Assembly (NCBI RefSeq): GCF_016864555.1 | Contig: NZ_CP044011.1 | Coordinates: 2,747,501-2,811,500 of the forward strand | DNA length: 64,000 nucleotides | Direction: 5' to 3' | Source: Sinorhizobium sp. BG8 | Lineage (GTDB): Bacteria; Pseudomonadota; Alphaproteobacteria; Rhizobiales; Rhizobiaceae | In this document: positions 38,142 to 46,256 of the stretch, piece by piece | Numbering within the stretch: the first letter of the stretch is position 1 | How the letters are laid out: each line of letters starts with the position of its first letter | Position numbers and translations under genes: made by a program | Notes under the pieces: generated by a model | The model's input: the letters and a program-made list of their open reading frames with translations, nothing else | The model's database searches: none | What the model was told of the DNA's origin: nothing

Positions 38142-40658
38142 ATGCTGCAATTCGCCCGCTGGAAAACCATTGTTGCCTGGCTCGTTGCCTTTGCGAGCTT
38201 TCTGATCGCCCTTCCCACCGTGCTACCGCCGGAACAGGCGCAATTGCTGCCCTCCTGGATGTCCGGGAAGAGGCTTGCGCCGGGGCTTGATCTTACCGGC
38301 GGAACCTACCTGATGCTCAAGCTGGAGCATCAGGACGTGCTCAACGATCGGCTTGCCGCGACAGTCGATGCGACCGCACAGGCCTTGAGGTCGGCGCGCA
38401 TCCCCTATTCGGGATTGATGGGAACCGGCCACGAGGCACAGGTTCGCATCCGCGATGCAGCGCGAACGAAGGATGCGCTCGCGGCTCTTGCAAGCCTCGC
38501 CGGCGTCACAACCACTGACGACGGCACAGGACTGTTGCACGTCGTGCTGACGCCCGTGGCCATCGAAGAGGCAAACGCCAACGCCGCGCGGGAATCCCTC
38601 GACGTGGTCACCCGCCGCATGCGCGAACTCGGGCTCGCCGACGGTGTGGCGCGGCTGGATGGAAAGCAGCGAATCGTCGTCCAGGTCGCGGGCCTGTCGG
38701 ATCCGCAACGGTTGAAGGACATGCTGGGGCAGCGCGGCACTTTGTCCGCGCGGCTGATCGATACCAAAAGCTCTGTCGAAGCGGCCATGGAGAGCGGTGC
38801 TCCTCCCGGTACGCAGCTTCTTTATTCCCTCGACGAACCGCCCGAAGGATTCCTCGTAAATCGGTCGGCGGTCTTCACGGCGGCGGATATCACTGCGGCG
38901 GCAGCCTCGGTCAACGATCGTGCCGGTGCTGCGGCCATCGAACTTCAGCTGAACCCCGCAGCGGCTGAGCGGCTTTCGCAAACGACGAGGGATAACATCG
39001 GACAGAGGCTTGCGATCGTCCTGGACGAGCAGGTTCTGTCGACGTTGGATATCGACGCTCCCATTGCCGGTGATGCGTTGAAGATCACCGGCGGTTTCGA
39101 CGAGACCGGAGCGGTGAACCTTGCGATGGTGCTGAGGGCTGGCGAGTTGCCGGCGTCCCTGACGCTTCTGGAGGAAAGGTCGATCGAGCCGGCGCTCGGG
39201 GCCTCCTCGGCGCGCTCGGCACTGCTGGCGGTTCTCGTCAGCGGCGTGGCGGTCGCGATCTTCATGGCGGGCTTCTACGGAACCTTCGGGCTGATCGCCG
39301 CGATTGGCCTGTGCTTCAACTTGCTTATGATCCTGGCCGTGCTGGTGTTGACCGGGACGGTAATCACGCTTCCCGGGATAGCCGGCATCGTCCTCATCAT
39401 CGGCATTGCTGTCGACTCGAACGTATTGATCTACGAACGCATGCGGGAAGAGTACCGCAACGAACCGTCGCTGGCTGATGCCGTCGAGAATGGCTACTCG
39501 CGCGCATTCTCGACGATTGTCGATGCTGCGATGACGACACTGATTGCCGTCCTGGTCCTGTTCCTGCTTGGCTCTGCGCCGATACAGGGCTTCGCCATTG
39601 TCGTCGGCGTCGGTATCATCACCACCTTCTTCGTCACCTTTACGTTGACGCGATGGCTGATCGTGGGTCGGCTTCGCCTCATCCGTGCCAGCCATCTGCC
39701 GCGGGCGATCCGCACGGTGATCTTCGACGGCGTGCACCTGCGCTTCATGTCCATCCGCAATCGCGTATTCCTCGTGACCGCGTTGCTGACGATCGGGGCA
39801 GCCGGATTGATGATGAGCGGCGCGGTGCACATGGGCATCGATTTCAGCGGCGGAGCGTTGCTGGAAGTCCGGGCGCGTCAGGGCGATGCCGATGCGGAGG
39901 ACATTGCCGGACGACTGCGCGAGCTGAACCTCGGCGATGTCTTCGTTCGCGGGTCGGGATCCCCCAGCACTGCCGTCATTCGCATTTACACGCAGGAGGG
40001 TGGAGAGAATGCGGAGCAGACGTCTGCCCTGGTCGCGCGGGGCGAGTTGGAGGAGGACTATGAAATCCGCCGGGTCGAGGTCGTGGGGCCGTCGGTTTCC
40101 GGGGATTTCATTTCGGCCGCGACCTTCGGCATTCTCGTCGGTTTTCTCGCCCTCATGGGATACATCTGGGCACGGTTCGAGTGGCAGTTCGCCATCGGCG
40201 CCATCATTGCCGTTGCGCACGACATCTTTCTCACGATCGGCTTTCTCGCGCTGCTCAGCCTCGAGTTCAACATTGGAAGCGTTGCCGCGCTTCTGACCAT
40301 TGCAGGCTACTCCCTCAATGATACCGTCGTGGTCTACGACCGGATTCGCGAGAACCTGAAACGCTACCGGCTGATGCCGCTGCCACTCGTCATCGATGCT
40401 TCGATCAACCAGACCCTGTCGCGCACGGTGCTGACGTCGGCGACGACGCTGCTGGCGCTCGCCATGCTCGCGATCTTCGGAGGCGAGGCCATTCGTGCGT
40501 TCACGCTCACCATGCTCTTTGGTGTGGCGGTCGGAACTTTTTCCTCTATCTACATCGCCGGGCCGGTGCTCATTCTTTTCAAACTGAGGCCGGACCGCTA
40601 TCGCATCGGACGCGGCGGTACGTCTGCCGCACCGCAGGCCGGAGGTGACCATGCCTAA
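38142..40658 (+). CDS. secDF: Fused protein translocase subunit SecDF
   Basis: An 838-residue fusion of SecD and SecF. ATG 38142 follows GAGGTG; an upstream in-frame start at 38082 adds residues with no family resemblance. The SecD half has the first helix, the GLDLTGGTYLML motif near residue 50, and the P1 periplasmic head; helices 2-6 include AGIVLIIGIAVDSNVLIYERMREE. The SecF half starts around residue 555 with GIDFSGGALLEVRA and has GYSLNDTVVVYDRIREN. It uses the proton gradient to pull exported proteins from SecYEG. Fusion is usual for Rhizobiaceae. The next gene overlaps its end by eight bases. Confidence 0.96.
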   Translation: MLQFARWKTIVAWLVAFASFLIALPTVLPPEQAQLLPSWMSGKRLAPGLDLTGGTYLMLKLEHQDVLNDRLAATVDATAQALRSARIPYSGLMGTGHEAQVRIRDAARTKDALAALASLAGVTTTDDGTGLLHVVLTPVAIEEANANAARESLDVVTRRMRELGLADGVARLDGKQRIVVQVAGLSDPQRLKDMLGQRGTLSARLIDTKSSVEAAMESGAPPGTQLLYSLDEPPEGFLVNRSAVFTAADITAAAASVNDRAGAAAIELQLNPAAAERLSQTTRDNIGQRLAIVLDEQVLSTLDIDAPIAGDALKITGGFDETGAVNLAMVLRAGELPASLTLLEERSIEPALGASSARSALLAVLVSGVAVAIFMAGFYGTFGLIAAIGLCFNLLMILAVLVLTGTVITLPGIAGIVLIIGIAVDSNVLIYERMREEYRNEPSLADAVENGYSRAFSTIVDAAMTTLIAVLVLFLLGSAPIQGFAIVVGVGIITTFFVTFTLTRWLIVGRLRLIRASHLPRAIRTVIFDGVHLRFMSIRNRVFLVTALLTIGAAGLMMSGAVHMGIDFSGGALLEVRARQGDADAEDIAGRLRELNLGDVFVRGSGSPSTAVIRIYTQEGGENAEQTSALVARGELEEDYEIRRVEVVGPSVSGDFISAATFGILVGFLALMGYIWARFEWQFAIGAIIAVAHDIFLTIGFLALLSLEFNIGSVAALLTIAGYSLNDTVVVYDRIRENLKRYRLMPLPLVIDASINQTLSRTVLTSATTLLALAMLAIFGGEAIRAFTLTMLFGVAVGTFSSIYIAGPVLILFKLRPDRYRIGRGGTSAAPQAGGDHA

Positions 40659-41037
40659 AGGTATAGAAATTCGAGATGCGCACTTTCCTGGCCGCGCGCC
40701 CATCGACGCCTACGGCAATGGCGGGTTTCGCTTTGCGGACATGTCGCATCGCGGCTCGATCCTGTGCTTGCCATCCGGAATCTATGGTTGGGACAAGGTC
40801 GAGAATGATCCCCTGACCGTAGCCGATCTCGAGCGCGTGCTGGACGAGGCAGGTGACATAGAGGTGCTGCTGGTCGGGACCGGCAGCCAGATACGTCCGC
40901 TTTCGGCCGAACTGCGGGCGGCGCTGAAGGACAAGCGGATCATTTCGGATCCCATGAGTACGGGAGCCGCGGTGCGCACCTTTAACGTCATGCTCGCGGA
41001 ATCCCGGGCAGTCGCGGCCGCCCTCATCGCCGTGTAA
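40651..41037 (+). CDS. Mth938-like (DUF498) domain protein
   Basis: A 128-residue protein whose ATG 40651 lies within the end of secDF, preceded by GGAGGTGA. It shows the Mth938/DUF498 fold: DAYGNGGFRFADMSHRGSILCLPSGIYGWD, then VEVLLVGTGSQIRPLSAELRAAL, then DPMSTGAAVRTFNVMLAESRAVAAALIAV. The human relative NDUFAF3 is an assembly factor for respiratory complex I. The next gene resembles NDUFAF6, another such factor. Role in bacteria unproven. Confidence 0.88.
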   Translation: MPKGIEIRDAHFPGRAPIDAYGNGGFRFADMSHRGSILCLPSGIYGWDKVENDPLTVADLERVLDEAGDIEVLLVGTGSQIRPLSAELRAALKDKRIISDPMSTGAAVRTFNVMLAESRAVAAALIAV

Positions 41038-41052
41038 CGAAGGAACTGCAGA

Positions 41053-41907
41053 TTGAATGCCAGCATGAGCGCGGAATACTCCCATTGTCTGGAGGTGCTT
41101 CGCGAGACCGACCGTGACCGCTATCTCGCCTGCCTGCTCGCGCCCGAACCGGCCCGGGGCGCGCTTGCGGCACTCTACGCCTTCAATGCCGAGATCGCGC
41201 GGGTGCGCGACATCGTACGCGAGGCGCTTGCCGGCGAGATCCGACTGCAATGGTGGCGGGATCTGCTTGAAGGCGCTCCGAGCGGGGAGGCGACCGGCAA
41301 TCCGCTTGCTGCTGCCCTCATGGACACCGTCCGCCAGTATCACCTGCCGGTCGCCGTGTTGCTCGACATGATCGATGCGCGCATCTTCGACATCTACAAC
41401 GACCCCATGGAAAGCCGGACGACCCTCGAAGGCTATGCCGGGGAAACCGCGTCCGCCCTGATCCAGTTGGCCAGTCTCGTTCTCGATCCCGCGAACGCTT
41501 CGAAATCGTCGGACGCGGCCGGTCATGCCGGGGTCGCACAGACGATCGCAGGGACCTTGCTGCTCTTGCCAATTCATCGCCGCCGGGGACAGGTCTACAT
41601 TCCGGCCGACCTGCTCGCAGCAACGGGTCTTAGCGCCGAGGGGTTGCTCGCAGGGACCGACACGGATGCGATACGGCGCGCGATCAACGCCTATTCCGGC
41701 CTCGGACGCGAGCATCTGCGCAGGGCGAGCGAAGCTGGGGGCATCTCGCCCGGCAATTTCCCTGCCTTCGTCCCTGTCGCGATCGCCCGACATGTTTTCG
41801 ACAGTGCCGAGAAGGCCGGAGCGGCGGTCCTGGACAAATCCATAGTGCCGGCCCAGTGGCGTCGCCAGTGGTGGATGTGGCGTTCGGTCCGGCGGCAAGC
41901 ATTCTGA
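41053..41907 (+). CDS. Squalene/phytoene-synthase-fold protein, NDUFAF6-like
   Basis: A 284-residue protein from TTG 41053 (AAGGA a few bases upstream); the ATG at 41065 is the alternative. The fold is recognisable: LAPEPARGALAALYAFNAEIARVRDIV and QWWRDLLEG near the N terminus, LPIHRRRGQVYIPADLLAATGL in the middle. True phytoene/squalene synthases carry two Asp-rich motifs for the diphosphate magnesium. Here the first region reads NAEIARVRD and the second TIAGTLLLLPIHRRRGQ, without DxxxD or RDxxED. It is probably not a prenyl synthase but the bacterial relative of the complex I assembly factor NDUFAF6. The Mth938-like neighbour (NDUFAF3 relative) agrees. Confidence 0.8.
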   Translation: MNASMSAEYSHCLEVLRETDRDRYLACLLAPEPARGALAALYAFNAEIARVRDIVREALAGEIRLQWWRDLLEGAPSGEATGNPLAAALMDTVRQYHLPVAVLLDMIDARIFDIYNDPMESRTTLEGYAGETASALIQLASLVLDPANASKSSDAAGHAGVAQTIAGTLLLLPIHRRRGQVYIPADLLAATGLSAEGLLAGTDTDAIRRAINAYSGLGREHLRRASEAGGISPGNFPAFVPVAIARHVFDSAEKAGAAVLDKSIVPAQWRRQWWMWRSVRRQAF

Positions 41908-42190
41908 CCGGGACGACAGCTGATGGCCGGGAAAGAAATCCGATCGGCCATGGCTTGGCTGAAGCCGGATATTCACACCGCGATGCACCGCGCAGCAGCG
42001 CTCGGCGTCTCCTCTGACATGGAGCGCGCCGGTTGCGTTCAAGGGACGTCCCGTCCGGAAACCCACCGCCTCAGATCTCGTCTCCGGGACGTGAACATCG
42101 TCCCAAAGAGCCGGCCGTAGTACACCAAGCTGGCGCAAGCCTCGTGGACTACGAAGGCGGAACTTCACCCGAACGGAGGCTGGTCCCGTC

Positions 42191-42622
42191 ATGTTGTGGT
42201 TGGTCATCGTTTTTGCGCTGTTGCTCGCGGCCTATCTCTATCAGCGTCATTTGCGCGGCAAGGCCGAAACTCCGTTGGACGAGGAGACGGGGCTTGCGAT
42301 CATCCAGTTCGGGCAGGCCTTTCCGAACGAAGCCATTCGCGAGGTTGCCACGACCGTGGACCAGCGACATGTGTTCCTTCGCCTTCATGACGGCAAGGCA
42401 GGGCACATGCATGTGCACGGACATCACTTCGGCTGCCACCTCATCGAACCTGGCACCGTGCGCGCTACCCCCGAACCCAGCGGCAAAGCACTGAAGATCG
42501 AGTTCGAGGAATACCCGACGGAGAATGGCCTGTTCGAATTCCGCACCGTCGCTGAGGCGGCGGAGGTGTCGCTGTGGCTGCTCGGGAGCTTCATGCCCAC
42601 GCAAGAGATGGCGCGCGGTTAA
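42191..42622 (+). CDS. Conserved-looking membrane-anchored hypothetical protein (143 aa)
   Basis: ATG 42191 with GGAGG about 11 bases upstream. The N terminus MLWLVIVFALLLAAYLYQRHLR is one membrane helix. The remaining 120 residues are soluble, with a His-rich patch (GHMHVHGHHFGCHLIEP) that could bind metal, and a C-terminal segment TVAEAAEVSLWLLGSFMP. Length, start site and amino-acid composition are protein-like. I do not recognise a family. It converges with trmFO. Confidence 0.72.
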   Translation: MLWLVIVFALLLAAYLYQRHLRGKAETPLDEETGLAIIQFGQAFPNEAIREVATTVDQRHVFLRLHDGKAGHMHVHGHHFGCHLIEPGTVRATPEPSGKALKIEFEEYPTENGLFEFRTVAEAAEVSLWLLGSFMPTQEMARG

Positions 42623-42786
42623 GGCTTGTCTTCCGGGATACGTCACGGGTTTCGGTTAGGATTCTCGAAACATGCTCGCGCACCGCGGATCGTAAACCCG
42701 AAGAATCGCGACGCACGCCTGCTGCCCGCGGTTTCAGCGGCGGATTAATCGCCGTGAGGCGCTCCCGCCGCTTTGCGCGGGGCGCT

Positions 42787-44202
42787 CTATGCCGTCTGAT
42801 CCAGCCAGTTGGCGCAATCCGCCAGCGCGCGCTGGGCCGTCGCTTTCTTCTTCGCGATCGCCTTGTCCTTGCCGCGGAAGCGCTTGATGCCCTCGGGACG
42901 CACGATCTCGCCCGGCTCCAACAGAGGGAACAGGCCAAAGTTGATGTTCATCGGCTGGAAGGAGCGCTTGCCCGGTTCGTCGTCGGACACGATGTGCCCA
43001 CCGGTGATGTGGTTCAGCAGTGATCCGAAGGCCGTGGTCTCCGGCGGAAGGCGCGGTGTATCCCCGTGGCGTTCTGCGGCGGCGAACCGCCCGGCGAGCA
43101 GTCCGATGCTTGCGCTTTCGACATAGCCCTCGCAGCCGGTGATCTGACCCGCAAAGCGCAGTCCTGGGCGACCCTTCAATGCCAGAGTGCGGTCCAGCAG
43201 AACCGGAGAGTGGATGTAGGTATTGCGATGCAGACCGCCGAGGCGGGCGAATTCTGCGTTTGCGAGACCCGGAATCAGCCGGAAGATCTCCGCCTGGGCG
43301 CCGTATTTCAGTTTCGTCTGGAAGCCCACCATGTTGTAGAGCGTGCCGAGCGCATTGTCCTGACGGAGCTGTACGACGGCATAGGGCTTGACCGAAGGAT
43401 TATGCGAGTTGGTGAGACCCATCGGCTTCATCGGGCCGTGGCGCAGCGTTTCGCGCCCGCGCTCGGCCATGATCTCGATGGGCAGGCAGCCGTCGAAATA
43501 GGGCGTGCCTTCCCACTCCTTGAAACCGGTCGTGTCGCCAGCAACCAGCGCATCGACGAAGGCATTGTACTGCGCCTCGTCCATCGGGCAGTTGATGTAG
43601 TCCTTGCCCGTTCCACCCGGTCCAACCTTGTCGTAGCGGGACTGGAACCAGCAGACATCCATGTCGATGCTGTGGGTGTGGACGATGGGTGCGATGGCGT
43701 CGAAGAAGGCGAGCTGGTCGGCACCTGTCTGCTGCTGGATGGCGGCGGCGAGTGCTGGAGATGTCAGCGGGCCGGTGGCGATGATTGCCTGATCCCATTC
43801 AGCCGGAGGCAGGCCCGCGACCTCCTCGCGCACGATCGTGATGAGAGGGTGTGCCTCGAGCGCGGCGGTGACCGCGGCCGAAAAGCCGTCGCGATCGACC
43901 GCCAGTGCGCCGCCGGCCGGCACCTGGTTGGCATCCGCAGCCTTCATGATGAGCGAACCGGCGAGCCTCATCTCCGCATGCAGGACCCCGACCGCATTGC
44001 TCATCGCGTCGTCGGAGCGGAACGAGTTGGAGCAGACGAGCTCGGCAAGACCATCGGTCTTGTGGGCGTCCGTGCCGCGCACGCCGCGCATTTCATGGAG
44101 AATGACGGGAACGCCGCTTTCCGCGATCTGCCAGCTGGCTTCGGAGCCTGCCAGTCCGCCGCCGATGACGTGAATGGGTGCAAAGGAGGTCGTAGTGTTC
44201 AT
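42787..44202 (-). CDS. trmFO: Folate-dependent tRNA (uracil-54) methyltransferase TrmFO
   Basis: A 471-residue flavoprotein. ATG 44202 gives [30 protein letters not shown], with the FAD-binding GGGLAGSE motif; the frame extends to 44262 without a better start. Further family marks are [12 protein letters not shown], the active-site [11 protein letters not shown] and [15 protein letters not shown], and the C-terminal [25 protein letters not shown]. It uses methylene-THF and NAD(P)H to make ribothymidine at position 54 of tRNA, replacing the SAM-dependent TrmA. It is followed on the same strand upstream by the DUF1127 genes. Confidence 0.95.
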   Translation of the reverse strand: MNTTTSFAPIHVIGGGLAGSEASWQIAESGVPVILHEMRGVRGTDAHKTDGLAELVCSNSFRSDDAMSNAVGVLHAEMRLAGSLIMKAADANQVPAGGALAVDRDGFSAAVTAALEAHPLITIVREEVAGLPPAEWDQAIIATGPLTSPALAAAIQQQTGADQLAFFDAIAPIVHTHSIDMDVCWFQSRYDKVGPGGTGKDYINCPMDEAQYNAFVDALVAGDTTGFKEWEGTPYFDGCLPIEIMAERGRETLRHGPMKPMGLTNSHNPSVKPYAVVQLRQDNALGTLYNMVGFQTKLKYGAQAEIFRLIPGLANAEFARLGGLHRNTYIHSPVLLDRTLALKGRPGLRFAGQITGCEGYVESASIGLLAGRFAAAERHGDTPRLPPETTAFGSLLNHITGGHIVSDDEPGKRSFQPMNINFGLFPLLEPGEIVRPEGIKRFRGKDKAIAKKKATAQRALADCANWLDQTA

Positions 44203-44333
44203 GGGACGGCTCCTTATCATGCCCTTCCGGCGCATTCCAATGCCCGGAATCAAAAACGGCACCAGATGGTGCCGTTTAGATCGTTCCTCGCGCTTATCCG
44301 TATTCCGGCAGCAGCGTCGGAAATTCGGCTTGC

Positions 44334-44477
44334 TTAGCGGAAGGAACGTGCTGCGATGCCACGGATGTCGTAGCGGGTCAGGCCGATGTCCGAGAGCGTG
44401 TGGTTCGACAGGTTGCCGAGTTCGTTCAGGGTGCGGCGGTAGCTAATCCAGTTCTTTGCAATGCGGATCGGGTTCAT
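44334..44477 (-). CDS. DUF1127 small protein, copy 1 (47 aa)
   Basis: A 47-residue protein starting [48 protein letters not shown] precedes the ATG. The DUF1127 core W[10 protein letters not shown] ... [11 protein letters not shown] is complete. Small arginine-rich DUF1127 proteins bind RNA or affect RNA turnover and phosphate/stress responses in alphaproteobacteria; in Rhodobacter one (CcaF1) is co-transcribed with CCUCCUCCC sRNAs. A TGCA-rich dyad sits 76-89 bases upstream (44553-44566). A second copy lies at 45017. Confidence 0.93.
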   Translation of the reverse strand: MNPIRIAKNWISYRRTLNELGNLSNHTLSDIGLTRYDIRGIAARSFR

Positions 44478-44552
44478 GGTTCATCTCCTCGATGGGTTGC
44501 CGTGACGGAAGCGTCATCGGTTGTTGGTGTCTATTTACGCCTTCTCCTTGTA

Positions 44553-44566
44553 TTTGTGCAGTGCAA
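44553..44566 (-). promoter_or_regulatory. TGCA-rich dyad upstream of DUF1127 copy 1
   Basis: TTTGTGCAGTGCAA, 76 to 89 bases upstream of the gene start. The same 14 bases occur again at 45967-45980. Regulator unknown; TGCA-rich sites of this kind resemble those of PhaR/AniA-type regulators, but that is speculative. Confidence 0.45.
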
Positions 44567-44953
44567 AGAAACAGCACCTGCTATGCAATTGTGCAATAAG
44601 GTGTTTGAAAACTGTGCATCTCAAGCCAGTGATGAGAAAACAGGCGGGCGTTTTCGCGGAACCGGCTGTGGTGACGAAGGCCCCGGATTTCAGGCGTTTC
44701 GTAGGTCAGATTGCCGCAGGGGCGCTGGGCGAATAACCGCCGGGTTCATTCCGTCGGTCTGCTGCCGATTTCGCAGGCAAGATCAGCCATGCTCGACAGT
44801 CACGGGAGGGCGGGCGATGGGGTGGGGAGCCACTGAGAGCGAATGCGCGTCATGGTGGAGCCGGCCGCGACCGGAGATGTGGGGCGATCGAGCGGCGGTG
44901 GGGTCGATTGGTCGAGGCGGGGTGGGGTGCCTGTTATGCTGCGCCCAAACTAG

Positions 44954-44985
44954 AAACGCCTCCCGAATTTCTTCGGAAGGCGTTT
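44954..44985 (-). terminator. Intrinsic terminator after DUF1127 copy 2
   Basis: AAACGCCT and AGGCGTTT flank an inner CCGAA/TTCGG stem. On the minus strand the hairpin ends in GTTTCTAG. It lies 32 bases past the stop. Confidence 0.82.
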
Positions 44986-45016
44986 GAGGCGGTAATCCGT
45001 CGGCTGCTACTGCGAA

Positions 45017-45160
45017 TTACTTGATAGCCTGACGGGCAACGTGCGGGATGTCGCTGCGGCCGATGCCGAGGTCGTTCAGTTCGCGGTCGGACATGCGGCC
45101 GAGTTCGGTGCAGGTCTGACGGTACTTGCGCCAATTGTTGAAAGAGCGAGCGAAGTTCAT
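45017..45160 (-). CDS. DUF1127 small protein, copy 2 (47 aa)
   Basis: A 47-residue protein, MNFARSFNNWRKYRQTCTELGRMSDRELNDLGIGRSDIPHVARQAIK; start at 45160 after AAAGGAATACGAAA. The core YRQTCTELGRMSDRELNDLGIGRSDI is a textbook DUF1127 domain. It lies just downstream (on the minus strand) of two cuckoo-type RNAs and has its own dyad (45281-45297) and terminator. The closeness to CCUCCUCCC RNAs suggests an RNA-linked role like that of CcaF1, inferred from context. Confidence 0.95.
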   Translation of the reverse strand: MNFARSFNNWRKYRQTCTELGRMSDRELNDLGIGRSDIPHVARQAIK

Positions 45161-45280
45161 TTTCGTATTCCTTTCCTTTGTGTTGCGGGTTTGCTGCAAG
45201 GCTCTGCGCCAACCCCCGATCTGATGGTTTGAATATACGTGAGTTTCTTCGGAAAGACAGAGACAATGCCGTATGGCACC

Positions 45281-45297
45281 CATGCACTCAGTGCATG
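45281..45297. promoter_or_regulatory. Perfect 17-base dyad upstream of DUF1127 copy 2
   Basis: CATGCACT-C-AGTGCATG is a perfect inverted repeat of eight bases per arm with one central base. It is 121 bases before the gene start. It shares the TGCACT core with the 14-base motif at 44553 and 45967. Confidence 0.55.
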
Positions 45298-45383
45298 TCA
45301 ATCCTATAAATCATCAAAATGAGCGCACAATTTGAGCGCATTTGGGCGGCGAGCTTGAGTGCTTCTGGCGGGGGAAAAGAAAT

Positions 45384-45497
45384 AGCGCCCGCTGGGGGAG
45401 GAGGTCCAGCGAGCGCTACTTGTCTTGATTGGCAACTGGGAGGAGGAGTGTCGCCAATCGCATCGGGCTTCGCTGGGAGGAGGAGTGCGTCGCCCGA
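45384..45497 (-). ncRNA. Cuckoo/CcsR-type sRNA, unit A (three CCTCCTCCC hairpins)
   Basis: Three consecutive hairpins: 45463-45497 (arms TCGGGC/GCCCGA), 45429-45457 (TTGGC/GCCAA plus ACT/AGT) and 45384-45417 (AGCGC-CGCTGG/CCAGCG-GCGCT). Each loop on the minus strand contains CCTCCTCCC (complements at 45475-45483, 45438-45446 and 45396-45404). The last hairpin is followed on the minus strand by ATTTCTTTT, a terminator tail. Anti-Shine-Dalgarno loops in serial hairpins define the cuckoo RNA family, including Rhodobacter CcsR1-4. A -10-like CTATATT lies just upstream (45513-45519). Such RNAs are stress-induced and affect many mRNAs; strand is chosen by the tail and loop motif. Confidence 0.82.
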
Positions 45498-45685
45498 TTG
45501 ATGAGATGAATATAGTGTCGTTCGTTGCTGCAGAAAAGCGAGTTTCAGGAATAACACCAATGCGAATTACGCATATCTAGACAAGAAAATAGGCGCAAAC
45601 TGGCCTAATAAATAGGCAATTGTGGAGAAATTGCTCCGAAAACGTAAAATAACATCAATTTGACATGAGAATTTCGCAAACAATA

Positions 45686-45800
45686 ACGCCCGCTGGGGGA
45701 GGAGGTCCAGCGGGCGTCATTTGGAGTGACTGGCGACTGGGAGGAGGAGTGTCGCCAATCGTATCGAAGAGGCGCTGGGAGGAGGAGTGCGCCGCTTCGA
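45686..45800 (-). ncRNA. Cuckoo/CcsR-type sRNA, unit B (three CCTCCTCCC hairpins)
   Basis: A second copy of the same design, about 300 bases upstream of unit A. Hairpins: 45764-45800 (TCGAAG..GGCGC / GCGCC..TTCGA), 45731-45757 (TGGCGAC/GTCGCCA) and 45686-45717 (ACGCCCGCTGG/CCAGCGGGCGT, perfect 11 base pairs). Each minus-strand loop contains CCTCCTCCC. The stems differ from unit A by paired changes (for example GCGC..AGCG in A against a perfect stem in B), which means the structure is maintained while sequence drifts. The tail after the last hairpin is TATTGTTT. An AT-rich 190-base spacer separates the units. Confidence 0.82.
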
Positions 45801-46256
45801 ATTCATTTCGGTGCCCTTCGGGCTCCGGGTCTTGTCCAGACCGTGGTCCGGGCGGCTGACCGATGCCGCTTGCCCCTGTTTCTGTCACTGCCATGTGCAG
45901 CGCCTTGAAACTTCAGGGCTTTGGATCTCTCCGATCCATGCTCTCAACATAGTATGATAAATTGCTTTTGTGCAGTGCAATATGAGCATGGAAGATATGC
46001 GCACGCTGCATGTCCACTAATTTGCTCGATATTGCGGGCTGCAGGCGCGTTTAGCTCGAATTTCTCCCCATATTGGTGGGGTTTCGCTTTTCTTCGGAGG
46101 ATTTTCGTCGATTTCGTTTGGGCAAATGCCCGAAATCTCGGTTTTTGCCCCTCCTGTAAAATTGCTGTCGGAACCGGTATCCTTGCATTGACAGGGCTCG
46201 AATCGCTTCGGAAATGCCATTTCGCTTCTCCGGGCGCCATTCACGAGGGGGTGGGG
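45801..46256. other. AT-rich region between sRNA unit B and the DUF2157 gene
   Basis: 456 bases. Two hairpins on the plus strand are followed by T-rich runs: CCCCA/TGGGG at 46066-46081 (then TTTCGCTTTTC) and GATTTCG..GGGC/GCCC..GAAATC at 46110-46137 (then TCGGTTTTTG). The DUF2157 frame stays open through part of this region, but the translation is unlike a protein. The region may hold a structured leader or another small RNA. Confidence 0.45.
45967..45980. promoter_or_regulatory. Second copy of the TGCA-rich dyad, upstream of sRNA unit B
   Basis: TTTGTGCAGTGCAA, identical over 14 bases and in the same orientation as 44553-44566. It lies 167 bases upstream of sRNA unit B on the minus strand and 277 bases before the rightward DUF2157 gene. 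Confidence 0.45.

Larger units (their letters stand above)
44478..45016. other. Gap between the two DUF1127 genes
   Basis: 539 bases. It contains the upstream region of copy 1 with the TGCA dyad, and the terminator of copy 2 at 44954-44985. The open frames here (for example 44521-44736) have unusual compositions and no ribosome sites; I see no gene. Confidence 0.5.

Noticed and set aside
41923-42120. 65-codon frame after the NDUFAF6-like gene
   Set aside because: No ribosome site, and the composition is that of random GC-rich sequence.
45396-45789. GGGAGGAGG clusters on the plus strand as ribosome sites of small genes
   Set aside because: They always sit in hairpin loops, and no short frames with sensible starts follow. 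The minus-strand reading as cuckoo RNAs explains all six at once.
45384-45800. Two-unit repeat as a CRISPR array
   Set aside because: Only two units of about 115 bases, each made of three hairpins, with no short repeat/spacer pattern and no cas genes.
45921-46256. N-terminal extension of the DUF2157 protein
   Set aside because: Cys/Trp/Phe-rich nonsense-like translation from AT-rich DNA; the family begins at MYRGRLERD.
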